Positions 21,758 to 29,484 are shown, counted from the first letter of the stretch. The stretch: 64,000 bases of DNA from Pseudomonas sp. K2I15 (GCF_002204795.1 NZ_NIXO01000002.1:124001-188000); one strand, 5' to 3'. Notes: generated by a model from the letters alone, not told the origin. A program made the numbers and translations.

Positions 21758-23755
21758 TCAGGAAACGGTAATGCGCCAGATACCAAACGGCTGATGCCAC
21801 GGCTCGATTCGCATCCACTGGGTCTTGCCGTACCAGGTCCAGCGGTGGCCGGTCATCAGGTCTTCACCTTGGGTCTGGGCATCGTCCGGCAGGCCCATCT
21901 CCCACAGCGGCAACTCGAAGTTCGCCTCCTGTGCATTGAACGGGTCGAGACTCACGGCCACCAGAATGAAGTTGCTGCCATCCTCGCTGCGCTTGCCGAA
22001 GTACAGGATGTTGTCGTTCCACGCGTTGTAGAGCGTTAAGCCCAGGTGCGTCTGCAAGGCCGGGTTTTGCCGGCGGATGCGGTTGAGCTGGGCGATCTCG
22101 GCAATGATGTTGCCCGGCGCCGTAAAGTCGCGTGGGCGGATCTCGTACTTCTCCGAGTCCAGGTACTCTTCCTTGCCCGGCACCGGCGCCGCTTCGCACA
22201 GCTCAAAGCCGGAATACATGCCCCACAGGCCCGAGCCCATGGTGGCCAGTGCGGCCCGGATCAAGAAGCCGGCCCGACCGGATTCATGCAGGAAGCCCGG
22301 GTTGATGTCTGGCGTGTTGACGAAGAAATTGGGCCTGAAGCATTCGCGCAACGGTGACTCATTCAACTCGCTCAGGTACTCACTCAACTCGGCCTTGGTG
22401 TTGCGCCAGGTGAAGTAGGTGTAGCTCTGGGAGTAACCGACCTTGCCCAAACGCGCCATCATCGCCGGGGTGGTGAAGGCTTCGGCGAGGAAGATCACTT
22501 CGGGGTATTTGGAGCGCACGTCGCTGATCAGCCATTGCCAGAACGGCAGCGGCTTGGTGTGGGGGTTGTCGACGCGAAAGGTCTTCACGCCCTCTTCCAC
22601 CCAGCCGACCACAATGTCGCGCAACTCGACCCACAGGCTGGGAATGGCATCCGCCGCGTAGAAGTCGACGTTGACGATGTCCTGGTATTTTTTCGGCGGG
22701 TTCTCGGCGTATTTGATCGAGCCGTCGGGCCGCCAGTTGAACCAGCCCGGATGCTGCTTGAGCCACGGGTGGTCCTGGGAGCACTGGATGGCGAAATCCA
22801 GGGCGATTTCCAGGCCATGCTCGGCGGCGGCCTTGACCAGGTTGCGGAAGTCTTCACGGCTGCCCAGTTGCGAATGGATAGCCTCGTGGCCACCCTCTTC
22901 GCTGCCGATGGCATACGGGCTGCCCGGGTCGTCGGGCCCGGCGGTCAGGGAGTTGTTCTTGCCCTTGCGATGGCTGCGGCCGATCGGATGGATCGGCGGA
23001 AAATACAGCACGTCAAAACCCATGTCATGGATCATCGACAGCCGTGAGTGCACATCGTTAAAGGTGCCATGGCGCGCAGGATCGTCGGTGATCGAGCGGG
23101 GAAACAGCTCGTACCAGCTGGCAAACTGCGCAGCCTCACGCTCCACATCAATCGGGAATACGGGGCTGATGCTCAAATAGGCGCGGTGGTCGGCCTGGGT
23201 CATCAGGTGTGCACTGTCTTCGTGCAGAAACAGCGCGACCTGCTCGGTTTCCAGCAGGCCGGAGAGCTCGTGGTGCAGCAGCATCAGGCGGTCGCGCAGT
23301 TCGTTGTCGCTGCGCTCGGCGGCTTGGAGCACCTGGCTGCGACCTTCCTGCAATTCCAGGCTGACCGGCACGCCGGCCTCGTGTTTCTTGCTCAATTCGT
23401 AACGGAAGCTGGCGAACGTGTCGATCCAGGCCTCGATGCAATACTCATGCGGGCCCTGGACGGCCACGGTGAACGCGCCTTCCCAGCCGTTGTTGCCGAC
23501 ATCGGTCATCACCACGCTGTGCCAGCTTTCTTCGCTCAGCGGGCGCCAGCGGATCATCACCGCGAGCTTGTCGTGGCCGTCGGCGAATACCTTGCTGGCG
23601 ACCTGGACGCGCTGGCCCACCACAGCCTTGACCGCAAACTCGCCGCCATCGATCACCGGGGTGGTGCTTTCAATCGCAATCCGTGGCAGCAACAGTGCCT
23701 GGGACAGCGGTAACGTGGAGGTTAAATCGTCTTGTGTCAGTGTTTCAGCAGTCAT
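21758..23755 (-). CDS. glgE: Maltose-1-phosphate maltosyltransferase
   Basis: 665-aa GH13_3 enzyme that transfers maltose from alpha-maltose-1-phosphate to the non-reducing end of alpha-1,4-glucan. The N-terminal ~190 residues form the beta and helical inserts (RWRPLSEESWHSVVMTDVGNNGWEGAF). Catalytic regions are GVKTFRVDNPHTKPLPFW (nucleophile D396) and VIFLAEAFTTPAMM (acid/base E425), at nearly the same numbers as in Streptomyces GlgE. The start at 23755 is chosen for its GGGGAG site; an upstream ATG at 23803 lacks one. An AlgU-like promoter lies about 90 bp upstream. With treS-mak and glgB it forms the - strand glucan-synthesis arm. Confidence 0.96.
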   Translation of the reverse strand: MTAETLTQDDLTSTLPLSQALLLPRIAIESTTPVIDGGEFAVKAVVGQRVQVASKVFADGHDKLAVMIRWRPLSEESWHSVVMTDVGNNGWEGAFTVAVQGPHEYCIEAWIDTFASFRYELSKKHEAGVPVSLELQEGRSQVLQAAERSDNELRDRLMLLHHELSGLLETEQVALFLHEDSAHLMTQADHRAYLSISPVFPIDVEREAAQFASWYELFPRSITDDPARHGTFNDVHSRLSMIHDMGFDVLYFPPIHPIGRSHRKGKNNSLTAGPDDPGSPYAIGSEEGGHEAIHSQLGSREDFRNLVKAAAEHGLEIALDFAIQCSQDHPWLKQHPGWFNWRPDGSIKYAENPPKKYQDIVNVDFYAADAIPSLWVELRDIVVGWVEEGVKTFRVDNPHTKPLPFWQWLISDVRSKYPEVIFLAEAFTTPAMMARLGKVGYSQSYTYFTWRNTKAELSEYLSELNESPLRECFRPNFFVNTPDINPGFLHESGRAGFLIRAALATMGSGLWGMYSGFELCEAAPVPGKEEYLDSEKYEIRPRDFTAPGNIIAEIAQLNRIRRQNPALQTHLGLTLYNAWNDNILYFGKRSEDGSNFILVAVSLDPFNAQEANFELPLWEMGLPDDAQTQGEDLMTGHRWTWYGKTQWMRIEPWHQPFGIWRITVS

Positions 23756-23846
23756 CGAGCATCTCCCCTTAACGCCCAGTGGACGCTCTTGTGCCTGATC
23801 CAAATTCTGAAACGACGCCGCTCTCCCTGAGCAGGGCCGTATAGGT

Positions 23847-23874
23847 TCCGAGCATGCCGGCGGGTGAAAAGTTC
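23847..23874 (-). promoter_or_regulatory. AlgU (sigma-22)-like promoter for glgE
   Basis: On the - strand GAACTT (complement of 23869-23874) is followed after 17 bp by TCGGA (complement of 23847-23851). The published AlgU/RpoE consensus is GAACTT-N16/17-TCTGA, so the -35 is perfect and the -10 matches four of five. It would give a leader of about 85 nt before the glgE ATG and would link glucan synthesis to envelope or osmotic stress, as known for trehalose in pseudomonads. Confidence 0.5.
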
Positions 23875-23960
23875 AGGTGGATATGCCGCCATCGGGCGGG
23901 GAATCAAATCCACCGGACGATTGTCCACCGGTAGAGCAAAGCACAAAGGAGGCCACACCG

Positions 23961-24119
23961 ATGAATATCCCGATCCCGGCTGAAACCCCGGACCCGAACA
24001 TTGACAAGCCCACCCTGCCGCCCACCGAGCCGGACCCGGTTCCCGAGCAGGAACCGCCTGGCACCCAGCCACCACCGGTGGAAGAACCACCAACGACGAT
24101 GCCACCGGTGATTGTCTGA
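23961..24119 (+). CDS. Small proline-rich peptide, 52 aa
   Basis: 52-residue protein dominated by Pro, Glu and Thr (PAETPDPNIDKPTLPPTEPDPVPEQEPPGTQPPPVEEPPTTMPPVIV); about two residues in five are proline. It has an almost perfect ribosome site (AAGGAGG, 8-9 bp before the ATG at 23961), which is why I accept such a short gene. There is no signal peptide or hydrophobic segment, and no known domain. It is divergent from glgE, 205 bp away. A polyproline acidic peptide could be an extended linker or an SH3-like ligand; no function can be assigned. Confidence 0.7.
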   Translation: MNIPIPAETPDPNIDKPTLPPTEPDPVPEQEPPGTQPPPVEEPPTTMPPVIV

Positions 24120-24136
24120 ATCGAAGGTTACAGTTA

Positions 24137-24171
24137 CGGTTTTGACGATCCTGAACCGACCGTCAAAACCG
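24137..24171. other. Perfect 11-bp inverted repeat downstream of the proline-rich gene
   Basis: CGGTTTTGACG (24137-24147) and CGTCAAAACCG (24161-24171) are perfect complements separated by 13 bp. It follows the small gene's stop by 17 bp. There is no T-tract, and the large loop is unusual for an intrinsic terminator, so an operator site for the gene at 24302 is an alternative. Confidence 0.5.
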
Positions 24172-24301
24172 AAACCTCCTACCGGCAACAGAGATGGCTC
24201 TTAGATCCAACGCCTACACGAACCTTGAGACTTGACTCGCGCGAACGCAAACCCTCGTCCCTGGGAGGTAGCGTTTATTCCATATCCCGCGAGGAAACAT
24301 C

Positions 24302-24862
24302 ATGTCGACGATCAATAGCCAACGGAGTGCGTACAACCCATTCCTGCAAAATGAACAGCCCCCGAACGGAGCGCGGGTAGGACAAAGCCTTACCGATCTG
24401 AAAGCACTGCTGACCCAGGACAATATTGACCGGTTGTTGCGCAATCCCGACGCTGCAGAAACCACCAAGACCCTGGGCAAGATCCGTGATTTATTGACCC
24501 CGGAGAATCTCAACGCCCTGCTGCGCGGCCCCGATGCCAAGGCGAACGCCAAAACCCTCATGGATCTAGGCACGCAGTTGGGCGAAAACACCATCAACCC
24601 CAGGCTGAACGCTGCCACGGGCGAGTTGGCCAAAGCCGTAAGGGAGGAGAATGAGAACAGAAGAAACGACCTGCTTTATCAGATCGCCACTGCCGACCCA
24701 GACAACGACACGGCTATGTGGGACGCAATATCAAACTGGCAGCAATCCATAAGTAAATTCCAGAAGCGTGGCCAGCAATGCAAGGCGACGGCTAACACCT
24801 TCACAGAGATCGGCTCCCGCTTGAGCAAGAGCAACATCAATGTAAGGCTGGGTTCCAGCTAA
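24302..24862 (+). CDS. Hypothetical 186-aa protein with internal helical repeat
   Basis: I do not recognise a named family. Residues ~33-60 and ~61-88 are a direct duplication (LLTxxNxxxLLRxPDAxxxxKTL twice, period about 28), predicted helical. The N-terminus (MSTINSQRSAYNPFLQNEQ) is rich in Ser/Asn/Gln, has Ile at position 4 and no acidic residue before position 17, features described for type III secreted proteins. There is no signal peptide; a single Cys lies near the C-terminus. The ATG at 24302 has GAGG upstream. No hrp-box is visible in the 182-bp upstream gap. The 3' end overlaps the convergent mgtC gene by 4 bp. Codon use is more A-rich than its neighbours. Confidence 0.72.
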   Translation: MSTINSQRSAYNPFLQNEQPPNGARVGQSLTDLKALLTQDNIDRLLRNPDAAETTKTLGKIRDLLTPENLNALLRGPDAKANAKTLMDLGTQLGENTINPRLNAATGELAKAVREENENRRNDLLYQIATADPDNDTAMWDAISNWQQSISKFQKRGQQCKATANTFTEIGSRLSKSNINVRLGSS

Positions 24863-25353
24863 TCCTTTTCCAGCAGCCTGACGATCCTGGGCATCACACT
24901 GAACACCATCAACGCCAGCACCGTACTCAACACCGCCGTCGATTCACGCCCCATCCCCGCCGCCACGCCAATGGCGGCGGTCATCCAAAGGCCGGCGGCG
25001 GTGGTCAGGCCCTTGACGTGCTGACCCTCTTCGTCTTCCTTGCCCTTGAGGATGGTACCGGCGCCGAGAAAACCGATGCCCGCAATCACGCCTTGCAACA
25101 CCCGGCTCATGGCGTCGGCCTGGGAGCCCGACAAACTCGGCACCAGCACAAACAACGCGGCGCCCATGGCCACCAACATATGGGTACGCACCCCGGCCGC
25201 CTTGCCTTTCTGCTCGCGCTCATAGCCCAGGATCCCGCCGAGTATCGCGGCAATCAGCAACCGCACGGTGATTTGCGTCAGCTGCCGGGCATCGCCGATG
25301 TCCGCAAATTCCGCTTGCAGGGTTTCCCATACTTCATGCCACCAGGCGTCCAT
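24859..25353 (-). CDS. MgtC/SapB family membrane protein
   Basis: 164-aa inner-membrane protein with the MgtC N-terminal domain: RLLIAAILGGILGYEREQKGKAAGVRTHMLVAMGAALFVL, then VLQGVIAGIGFLGAGTIL and GLTTAAGLWMTAAIGVAAGMG, all hallmark MgtC segments. About four to five transmembrane helices are present. It lacks the C-terminal ACT-like domain of Salmonella MgtC, so it belongs to the short SapB type. MgtC proteins are tied to Mg2+ limitation and F-ATPase control in other bacteria; the role here is inferred. The start at 25353 has AAGGA upstream. Convergent with the 186-aa gene. Confidence 0.88.
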   Translation of the reverse strand: MDAWWHEVWETLQAEFADIGDARQLTQITVRLLIAAILGGILGYEREQKGKAAGVRTHMLVAMGAALFVLVPSLSGSQADAMSRVLQGVIAGIGFLGAGTILKGKEDEEGQHVKGLTTAAGLWMTAAIGVAAGMGRESTAVLSTVLALMVFSVMPRIVRLLEKD

Positions 25354-25473
25354 GGACGTGTCCTTTTCATGGGTCGATACGGGATGGACAGCGCCGACCG
25401 TCAGTCAGTTGCGCAGAACGATTCATCCACGCGCAACGCCTAACGATCAGTAACCCCGGAAAAGGACAGCACC

Positions 25474-25713
25474 ATGCCCGTACGTATTGAAAACCAGACC
25501 TGTTACTTCAAGGTCGACGAGAACGGCGACGAAAAAAGCCTCGCCGCCACCGATGTGACCGTGATTACCGACAGCGCCAAATCCATGTCGGCCGTTGAGC
25601 TGAACGGCGAGCGGGTCTACATCACCGAAGCAGAAGCCGATGCATTGACCGTAGCAGGCGCCACCGACGGTCGTAAGCACCTGAAGGCCACCGACGGTGA
25701 TTCGGTGATTTGA
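25474..25713 (+). CDS. DUF3203 family protein
   Basis: 79-aa soluble protein, MPVRIENQTCYFKVDENGDEKSLAATDVTVITDSAKSMSAVELNGERVYITEAEADALTVAGATDGRKHLKATDGDSVI. The pattern (xVRIxNQxCYF, VxVxTDxxxxMSxVELNGxRxYITxAEADALTxAGAxDxR) corresponds to DUF3203, a small family largely confined to Pseudomonas; I assign it from memory of the pattern. The function is unknown. It has a GGAAAAGGA ribosome site 9 bp before the ATG. It stands alone, divergent from mgtC by 120 bp, with a hairpin 30 bp after the stop. Confidence 0.75.
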   Translation: MPVRIENQTCYFKVDENGDEKSLAATDVTVITDSAKSMSAVELNGERVYITEAEADALTVAGATDGRKHLKATDGDSVI

Positions 25714-25742
25714 TTGACCTGGATCATCACTGCCTGAAAACT

Positions 25743-25771
25743 GCTGCACCCCACGGCCCACAGGGTGCAGC
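25743..25771 (+). terminator. Hairpin downstream of the DUF3203 gene
   Basis: GCTGCACCC (25743-25751) and GGGTGCAGC (25763-25771) form a perfect 9-bp stem with an 11-nt loop, 29 bp after the stop. No T-run follows, so termination may be inefficient, but it is well placed between this gene and ccoG. Confidence 0.5.
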
Positions 25772-25897
25772 ACATTGTCGCAGGCGCGCACCGCAGGCTC
25801 ATCTGATCCGCTTTTTATCGCCCTACCTGAGTCTGTTATGCAAACAGAGCGCCGGTCATAGTTCATCCGCCTGATGGAGGCTGATGAGCGAAAGACC

Positions 25898-27313
25898 ATG
25901 AGCGATAGAATCCCCGTCCGAACCGTAGAAGTGTATGAGCCTGCGCATTCGAAGAAGATGAAGGCCACATCCAGCGACAACCTGATTCATACCCGCAGTT
26001 TCACCGGGCTGTTCCGTACCTTGCGTGTGGTGGGCGCGGGCTTTCTGTTCCTGGCGTTTTTCGGCACCGTGTGGCTGAACTGGGGCGGACGCCAAGCGGT
26101 GTTGTGGGACCTGGCTGAAAGCAAATTCCATATCTTTGGTGCAACGTTCTGGCCCCAGGACTTCATTCTGCTGTCGGCGCTGTTGATCATCTGTGCGTTC
26201 GGCCTGTTCGCCATTACCGTATTCGCGGGCCGTGTGTGGTGCGGTTATACCTGCCCGCAAAGCTCGTTTACCTGGCTGTTCATGTGGTGCGAAAAGGTCA
26301 CCGAAGGCGAGCGAAACCAGCGCATCAAGCTGCAAGCCGCGCCCTGGGGCTTGAACAAGCTGGCAAGGCGCTCGGCCAAGCACACGCTGTGGCTGGGTAT
26401 CAGCGTGCTGACCGGGCTGACATTTGTCGGCTATTTCACGCCGATCCGCCCGTTGGCCGAGGAACTGCTGACCTGGCAAATGGGTGGCGCTAGCCTGTTC
26501 TGGGTGCTGTTTTTCACCGGCGCCACCTACATCAACGCGGGCTGGCTGCGCGAAGCAGTGTGCATGCACATGTGCCCGTATGCGCGGTTCCAGAGTGTGA
26601 TGTTCGACAAAGACACCCTGACCATTTCCTACGACGTGGCCCGTGGCGAAAACCGTGGCCCGCGCAAACGCGACCTGCAACCGGCGGACGTCGGCCTGGG
26701 TGACTGCATCGACTGCCAGCTGTGCGTGCAGGTGTGCCCCACCGGCATCGACATTCGCGATGGCCTGCAAATGGAATGCATCGGCTGCGCCGCGTGTATC
26801 GATGCCTGTGATTCGATCATGGACAAAATGGGCTATGCCCGCGGCCTGGTCAGCTATACCTCGGAGCATCAGTTGCAAGGTGGCAAGACGCACCTGCTCA
26901 GGCCCCGGCTGATCGGCTACAGTGCCGTGTTGCTGGTGATGATCGGTGCGCTGGTGGTGGCGCTGGTGGAGCGGCCGATGGTGTCGCTGGACGTGACCAA
27001 GGACCGTGGGATGTTTCGCGAGAACAGCGAAGGCTTGATCGAGAACATCTACAGCCTCAAGGTCATCAACAAGACCCAGCAGCCTCAGGATTATCGCCTG
27101 GAGCTGGTGGACGGTATCGGCTTCCAGTTGCAGGGCAAGACCGAAATCAGCCTGGCACCGGGGGAGATTACCGACGTGCCCGTTTCGGTGGCGATGACGG
27201 CAGAGAAGCCGGCCAGCAGTTCCCAGACCATCCGTTTCAAGGTAACGGACGTGGATGAGCCGTGGGTTTATAGCGCGGCGGATAGCCGGTTTGTGGCGCC
27301 GTTGAATCGCTGA
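25898..27313 (+). CDS. ccoG: Cytochrome c oxidase accessory protein CcoG
   Basis: 471-aa membrane ferredoxin-like protein involved in assembling cbb3 oxidase (copper handling). It has about five transmembrane helices (residues ~40-60, 85-110, 155-175, 190-210, 335-355), the GRVWCGYTCPQ motif, AGWLREAVCMHMCPYARFQS, and two 4Fe-4S sites CIDCQLCVQVCPTGID and CIGCAACIDACDSIMDK. The C-terminal ~110 residues form the Ig-like FixG domain. The start at 25898 is preferred because family members begin shortly before IPV; an ATG at 25874 would add eight residues. No ccoNOPQ or ccoHIS genes are nearby, so this copy is separated from its usual operon. Confidence 0.9.
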   Translation: MSDRIPVRTVEVYEPAHSKKMKATSSDNLIHTRSFTGLFRTLRVVGAGFLFLAFFGTVWLNWGGRQAVLWDLAESKFHIFGATFWPQDFILLSALLIICAFGLFAITVFAGRVWCGYTCPQSSFTWLFMWCEKVTEGERNQRIKLQAAPWGLNKLARRSAKHTLWLGISVLTGLTFVGYFTPIRPLAEELLTWQMGGASLFWVLFFTGATYINAGWLREAVCMHMCPYARFQSVMFDKDTLTISYDVARGENRGPRKRDLQPADVGLGDCIDCQLCVQVCPTGIDIRDGLQMECIGCAACIDACDSIMDKMGYARGLVSYTSEHQLQGGKTHLLRPRLIGYSAVLLVMIGALVVALVERPMVSLDVTKDRGMFRENSEGLIENIYSLKVINKTQQPQDYRLELVDGIGFQLQGKTEISLAPGEITDVPVSVAMTAEKPASSSQTIRFKVTDVDEPWVYSAADSRFVAPLNR

Positions 27314-27338
27314 ACACCGAGTTTTGAGAAACACTGGA

Positions 27339-27443
27339 GATCAAATGTGGGAGCGGGCTTGCTCGCGAAAGCGGTGTACCAGTCAACGGGTGCATCAACT
27401 GAAAGACTGCATTCGCGAGCAAGCCCGCTCCCACATTTTGATC
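27339..27443. repeat. REP doublet between ccoG and the MocR gene
   Basis: Two inverted copies of the GTGGGAGCGGGCTTGCTCGC-type core (27346-27368 and 27413-27435), itself flanked by GATCAAA / TTTTGATC, give a near-perfect ~105-bp inverted structure. The core span is 90 bp, shorter than the 100-bp doublets elsewhere in the window. Confidence 0.9.
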
Positions 27444-27484
27444 TACGTTCAATCAGCAAAATCTGTTCAAAGCACTGAGCCCCA

Positions 27485-28894
27485 ATGAAACGCTACGAAA
27501 AATTCGCCGACGACATCGCAGAACTGATCCGCTCCGGCGTCCTCGGCCCCGGCCAACGGGTGCCGTCGGTGCGCTACGCCAGCCAGACCTACGGCGTCAG
27601 CCCGTCCACCGTGTTCCAGGCCTACTACCTGCTGGAACGTCGTGGGCTGATCCGCGCCCGGCCGCGTTCCGGGTACTTCGTCAACACCCATGCGCCGAGC
27701 CCGTTTTCCGAGCCGGTGGTGAGTGCCCACGTGCACGAATCCACCGAAGTGGACGTCAGCGAGTTGGTGTTCTCTGTGCTCGACTCCATCAAGGACCCGC
27801 AAACCGTGCCCTTCGGCTCGGCCTTCCCCAGCCCGACGTTATTCCCGCTGCAACGCCTGTCCCGCTCCCTGGCCAGCGCCAGCCGGGAAATGGACCCGCG
27901 CATGGTGGTCACCGACATGTCGCCGGGCAACCCGCAACTGCGCCGGCAGATCGCCCTGCGCTACATGGTCGGCGGGCTGATGCTGCCGATGGAAGAACTG
28001 CTGATCACCAACGGCGCCCTTGAGGCGCTGAACCTGTGCCTGCAGGCCGTGACCGAACCCGGCGACCTGGTGGCCATCGAAGCCCCGGCGTTCTATGCCA
28101 GCCTGCAAATACTCGAACGCCTGAAACTCAAGGCCGTGGAAATTCCCGTACACCCGCGCGATGGCATTGACCTCAAGGTGCTGGCGCAAAGCCTGGAACG
28201 CTACCCGATCAAGGCCTGCTGGTGCATGACCAGCTTCCAGAACCCGATGGGCGCGACCATGCCCGAGGCCAGGAAGCAGGAGCTGGTGCAATTGCTGCGC
28301 AGCCATCAGGTGCCACTGATCGAAGACGACGTGTACGCCGAACTGTACTACGGCCAGCAGGCACCCAAACCGGCCAAGGCTTTCGACACCGAAGGCCTGG
28401 TGATGCATTGCGGCTCTTTCGCCAAAAGCCTGGCCCCTGGCTACCGCATTGGCTGGGTGGCTGCCGGGCGCTATGCGCAGAAGATCGAGCGGTTGAAGTT
28501 GATGACATCGCTGTGCGCCTCGATGCCGGCCCAGGCGGCGATTGCCGATTACCTGCAACACGGCGGCTACGATCGGCACCTGCGTAAATTGCGGTATGCG
28601 CTGGAGGAACAGCAAAGCGCCATGCTTGCCGCTATCGCGCGCTATTTCCCGGCACAGACACGGGTCAGCCAGCCGGCAGGCGGATATTTCCTGTGGCTGG
28701 AGCTGCCGGAGCAGACCGACTCGTTGAAGTTATTCCAGATGGCGCTGGCCCAGGGCATCAGCATCGCGCCGGGGCCTATCTTCTCGCCGACCCAGCGTTT
28801 CAGGAACTGCATTCGCCTGAATTACGGCAGCCCGTGGGATGAGTCGTGTGAAAAGGCAATGGAGACGCTGGGGAAGATTGTGCGTTCGTTTTAA
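27485..28894 (+). CDS. MocR-type GntR regulator with aminotransferase domain
   Basis: 469-aa PLP-dependent transcription factor. Residues 1-70 are a GntR winged helix (YEKFADDIAELIRSGVLGPGQRVPSVRYASQTYGVSPSTVFQAYYLLERRGLIRARPRSGYFV). Residues ~110-469 are a fold-type I aminotransferase domain, with the PLP lysine in HCGSFAKSLAPGYRIGW and ITNGALEALNLCLQA, NPMGATMPEARKQEL and IEDDVYAELYYG around the cofactor. MocR proteins usually regulate a neighbouring gene in response to an amino-acid or PLP-linked ligand; here the adjacent genes are ccoG and the hrp-box gene, so the target is unclear. The ATG at 27485 has only a weak ribosome site. Confidence 0.92.
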   Translation: MKRYEKFADDIAELIRSGVLGPGQRVPSVRYASQTYGVSPSTVFQAYYLLERRGLIRARPRSGYFVNTHAPSPFSEPVVSAHVHESTEVDVSELVFSVLDSIKDPQTVPFGSAFPSPTLFPLQRLSRSLASASREMDPRMVVTDMSPGNPQLRRQIALRYMVGGLMLPMEELLITNGALEALNLCLQAVTEPGDLVAIEAPAFYASLQILERLKLKAVEIPVHPRDGIDLKVLAQSLERYPIKACWCMTSFQNPMGATMPEARKQELVQLLRSHQVPLIEDDVYAELYYGQQAPKPAKAFDTEGLVMHCGSFAKSLAPGYRIGWVAAGRYAQKIERLKLMTSLCASMPAQAAIADYLQHGGYDRHLRKLRYALEEQQSAMLAAIARYFPAQTRVSQPAGGYFLWLELPEQTDSLKLFQMALAQGISIAPGPIFSPTQRFRNCIRLNYGSPWDESCEKAMETLGKIVRSF

Positions 28895-28900
28895 AGCGCT

Positions 28901-28928
28901 GGAACCAAACCGGGTGCTGGACCACACA
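28901..28928 (+). promoter_or_regulatory. hrp-box (HrpL-dependent promoter)
   Basis: GGAACC (28901-28906), 15 bp, then CCACACA (28922-28928). This is an exact match to the published HrpL consensus GGAACC-N15/16-CCACNNA. It lies 60 bp upstream of the ATG at 28988, on the right strand, and immediately after the MocR gene stop. It predicts that the next gene is part of a type III secretion regulon. Confidence 0.75.
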
Positions 28929-28935
28929 GGAGGGC

Positions 28936-28958
28936 GACATTTCTCTCGAAGAAATGTC
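28936..28958 (+). other. Hairpin at the predicted mRNA 5' end of the hrp-box gene
   Basis: GACATTTCT (28936-28944), loop CTCGA and AGAAATGTC (28950-28958) form a perfect 9-bp stem. It begins 7 bp after the hrp-box -10 element, so the transcript would start at or just before this stem. A 5' terminal hairpin commonly stabilises bacterial mRNA. Confidence 0.5.
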
Positions 28959-28987
28959 CTTTCCCTGGTTCAAATCAAAGGTACCCG

Positions 28988-29446
28988 ATGACTATTTCTC
29001 CCCCGGCGGGCCTGAAGCCCCTACCCGTCCCGCCCAACTACATGCGTGCAGCAGAACAGGACCAAGTTCGTGAGATGACCGGGCCAATGGGCCGGCCCGA
29101 CGGCGACCATCGTACGGCTGAAAGGATCATCGAACAGAGTCCGGTGCTAAGCCGTTTCCTTGGGGGTTACGATCATCTTGCGATAGGTGATGACCTCAAG
29201 CGGCAAGTCGGCGACTGGACCGAAGCCAATCCGGATCCGGACTCTCGCGCCAATGCCGCCTACGACCTGGACAAGGTGCTGCGGTTCATTGACAACCTCG
29301 ACGACCGTAAGCTGAACGCCAGTCACACTCGAAATGGTGTGGTAGATGGCTTCTCTGACTCAGGCTACAACACTCAGGACAACTCGGAGGCCCGGCTGCT
29401 CAGCCGGTTCTCCCAACAGGGCTATCAGGTGTTGCGTCGGGCCTGA
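28988..29446 (+). CDS. Hypothetical protein of predicted HrpL regulon, candidate type III secreted protein
   Basis: 152 aa, no family recognised. The N-terminus MTISPPAGLKPLPVPPNYMR is Pro-rich, has Ile at position 3 and no Asp/Glu in the first 20 residues, as described for type III effectors, though Ser content is low. The rest is charged and predicted helical (IIEQSPVLSRFLGGYDHL; DLDKVLRFIDNLDDRKLNASHTRNGVVDGFSDSGYNTQDNSEARLLSRFSQQGYQVL). The ATG has AAAGG 7 bp upstream. The hrp-box upstream is the main functional clue. It is followed 9 bp later by a strong hairpin, so it is a monocistronic unit. No chaperone gene is adjacent. Confidence 0.75.
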   Translation: MTISPPAGLKPLPVPPNYMRAAEQDQVREMTGPMGRPDGDHRTAERIIEQSPVLSRFLGGYDHLAIGDDLKRQVGDWTEANPDPDSRANAAYDLDKVLRFIDNLDDRKLNASHTRNGVVDGFSDSGYNTQDNSEARLLSRFSQQGYQVLRRA

Positions 29447-29454
29447 GGCGGGAC

Positions 29455-29484
29455 CTGTGGCGAGGGATTAGTCCCTCGCCACAG
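29455..29484. terminator. Strong 13-bp hairpin between convergent genes
   Basis: CTGTGGCGAGGGA (29455-29467), loop TTAG and TCCCTCGCCACAG (29472-29484) are perfectly paired. It lies between the hrp-box gene and the convergent SDR gene and could terminate either transcript. The GTGGCGAGGGA core also occurs as a REP-like palindrome in pseudomonads, so this may be a repeat acting as terminator. Confidence 0.65.

Noticed and set aside
23844..23865. GGAACC on the - strand near glgE as an hrp-box
   Set aside because: No CCAC element follows at 15-16 bp; the sequence is better explained as the -10 side of the AlgU-like promoter.
24053..24075. Second hrp-box (GGAACC-N16-CCAC) upstream of the 186-aa gene
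   Set aside because: It lies inside the proline-rich coding sequence, about 225 bp from the gene, and the last base of CCACNNA does not match; repetitive CCACC sequence makes a chance match likely.
24172..24301. A sigma-70 or hrp promoter directly before the 186-aa gene
   Set aside because: TTGACT is present at about 24231, but no acceptable -10 lies 16-18 bp downstream and there is no CCAC element.
28988..29446. Assigning the hrp-box gene to a named Hop/Avr effector family
   Set aside because: I could not match it to any remembered effector; naming it would be guesswork.
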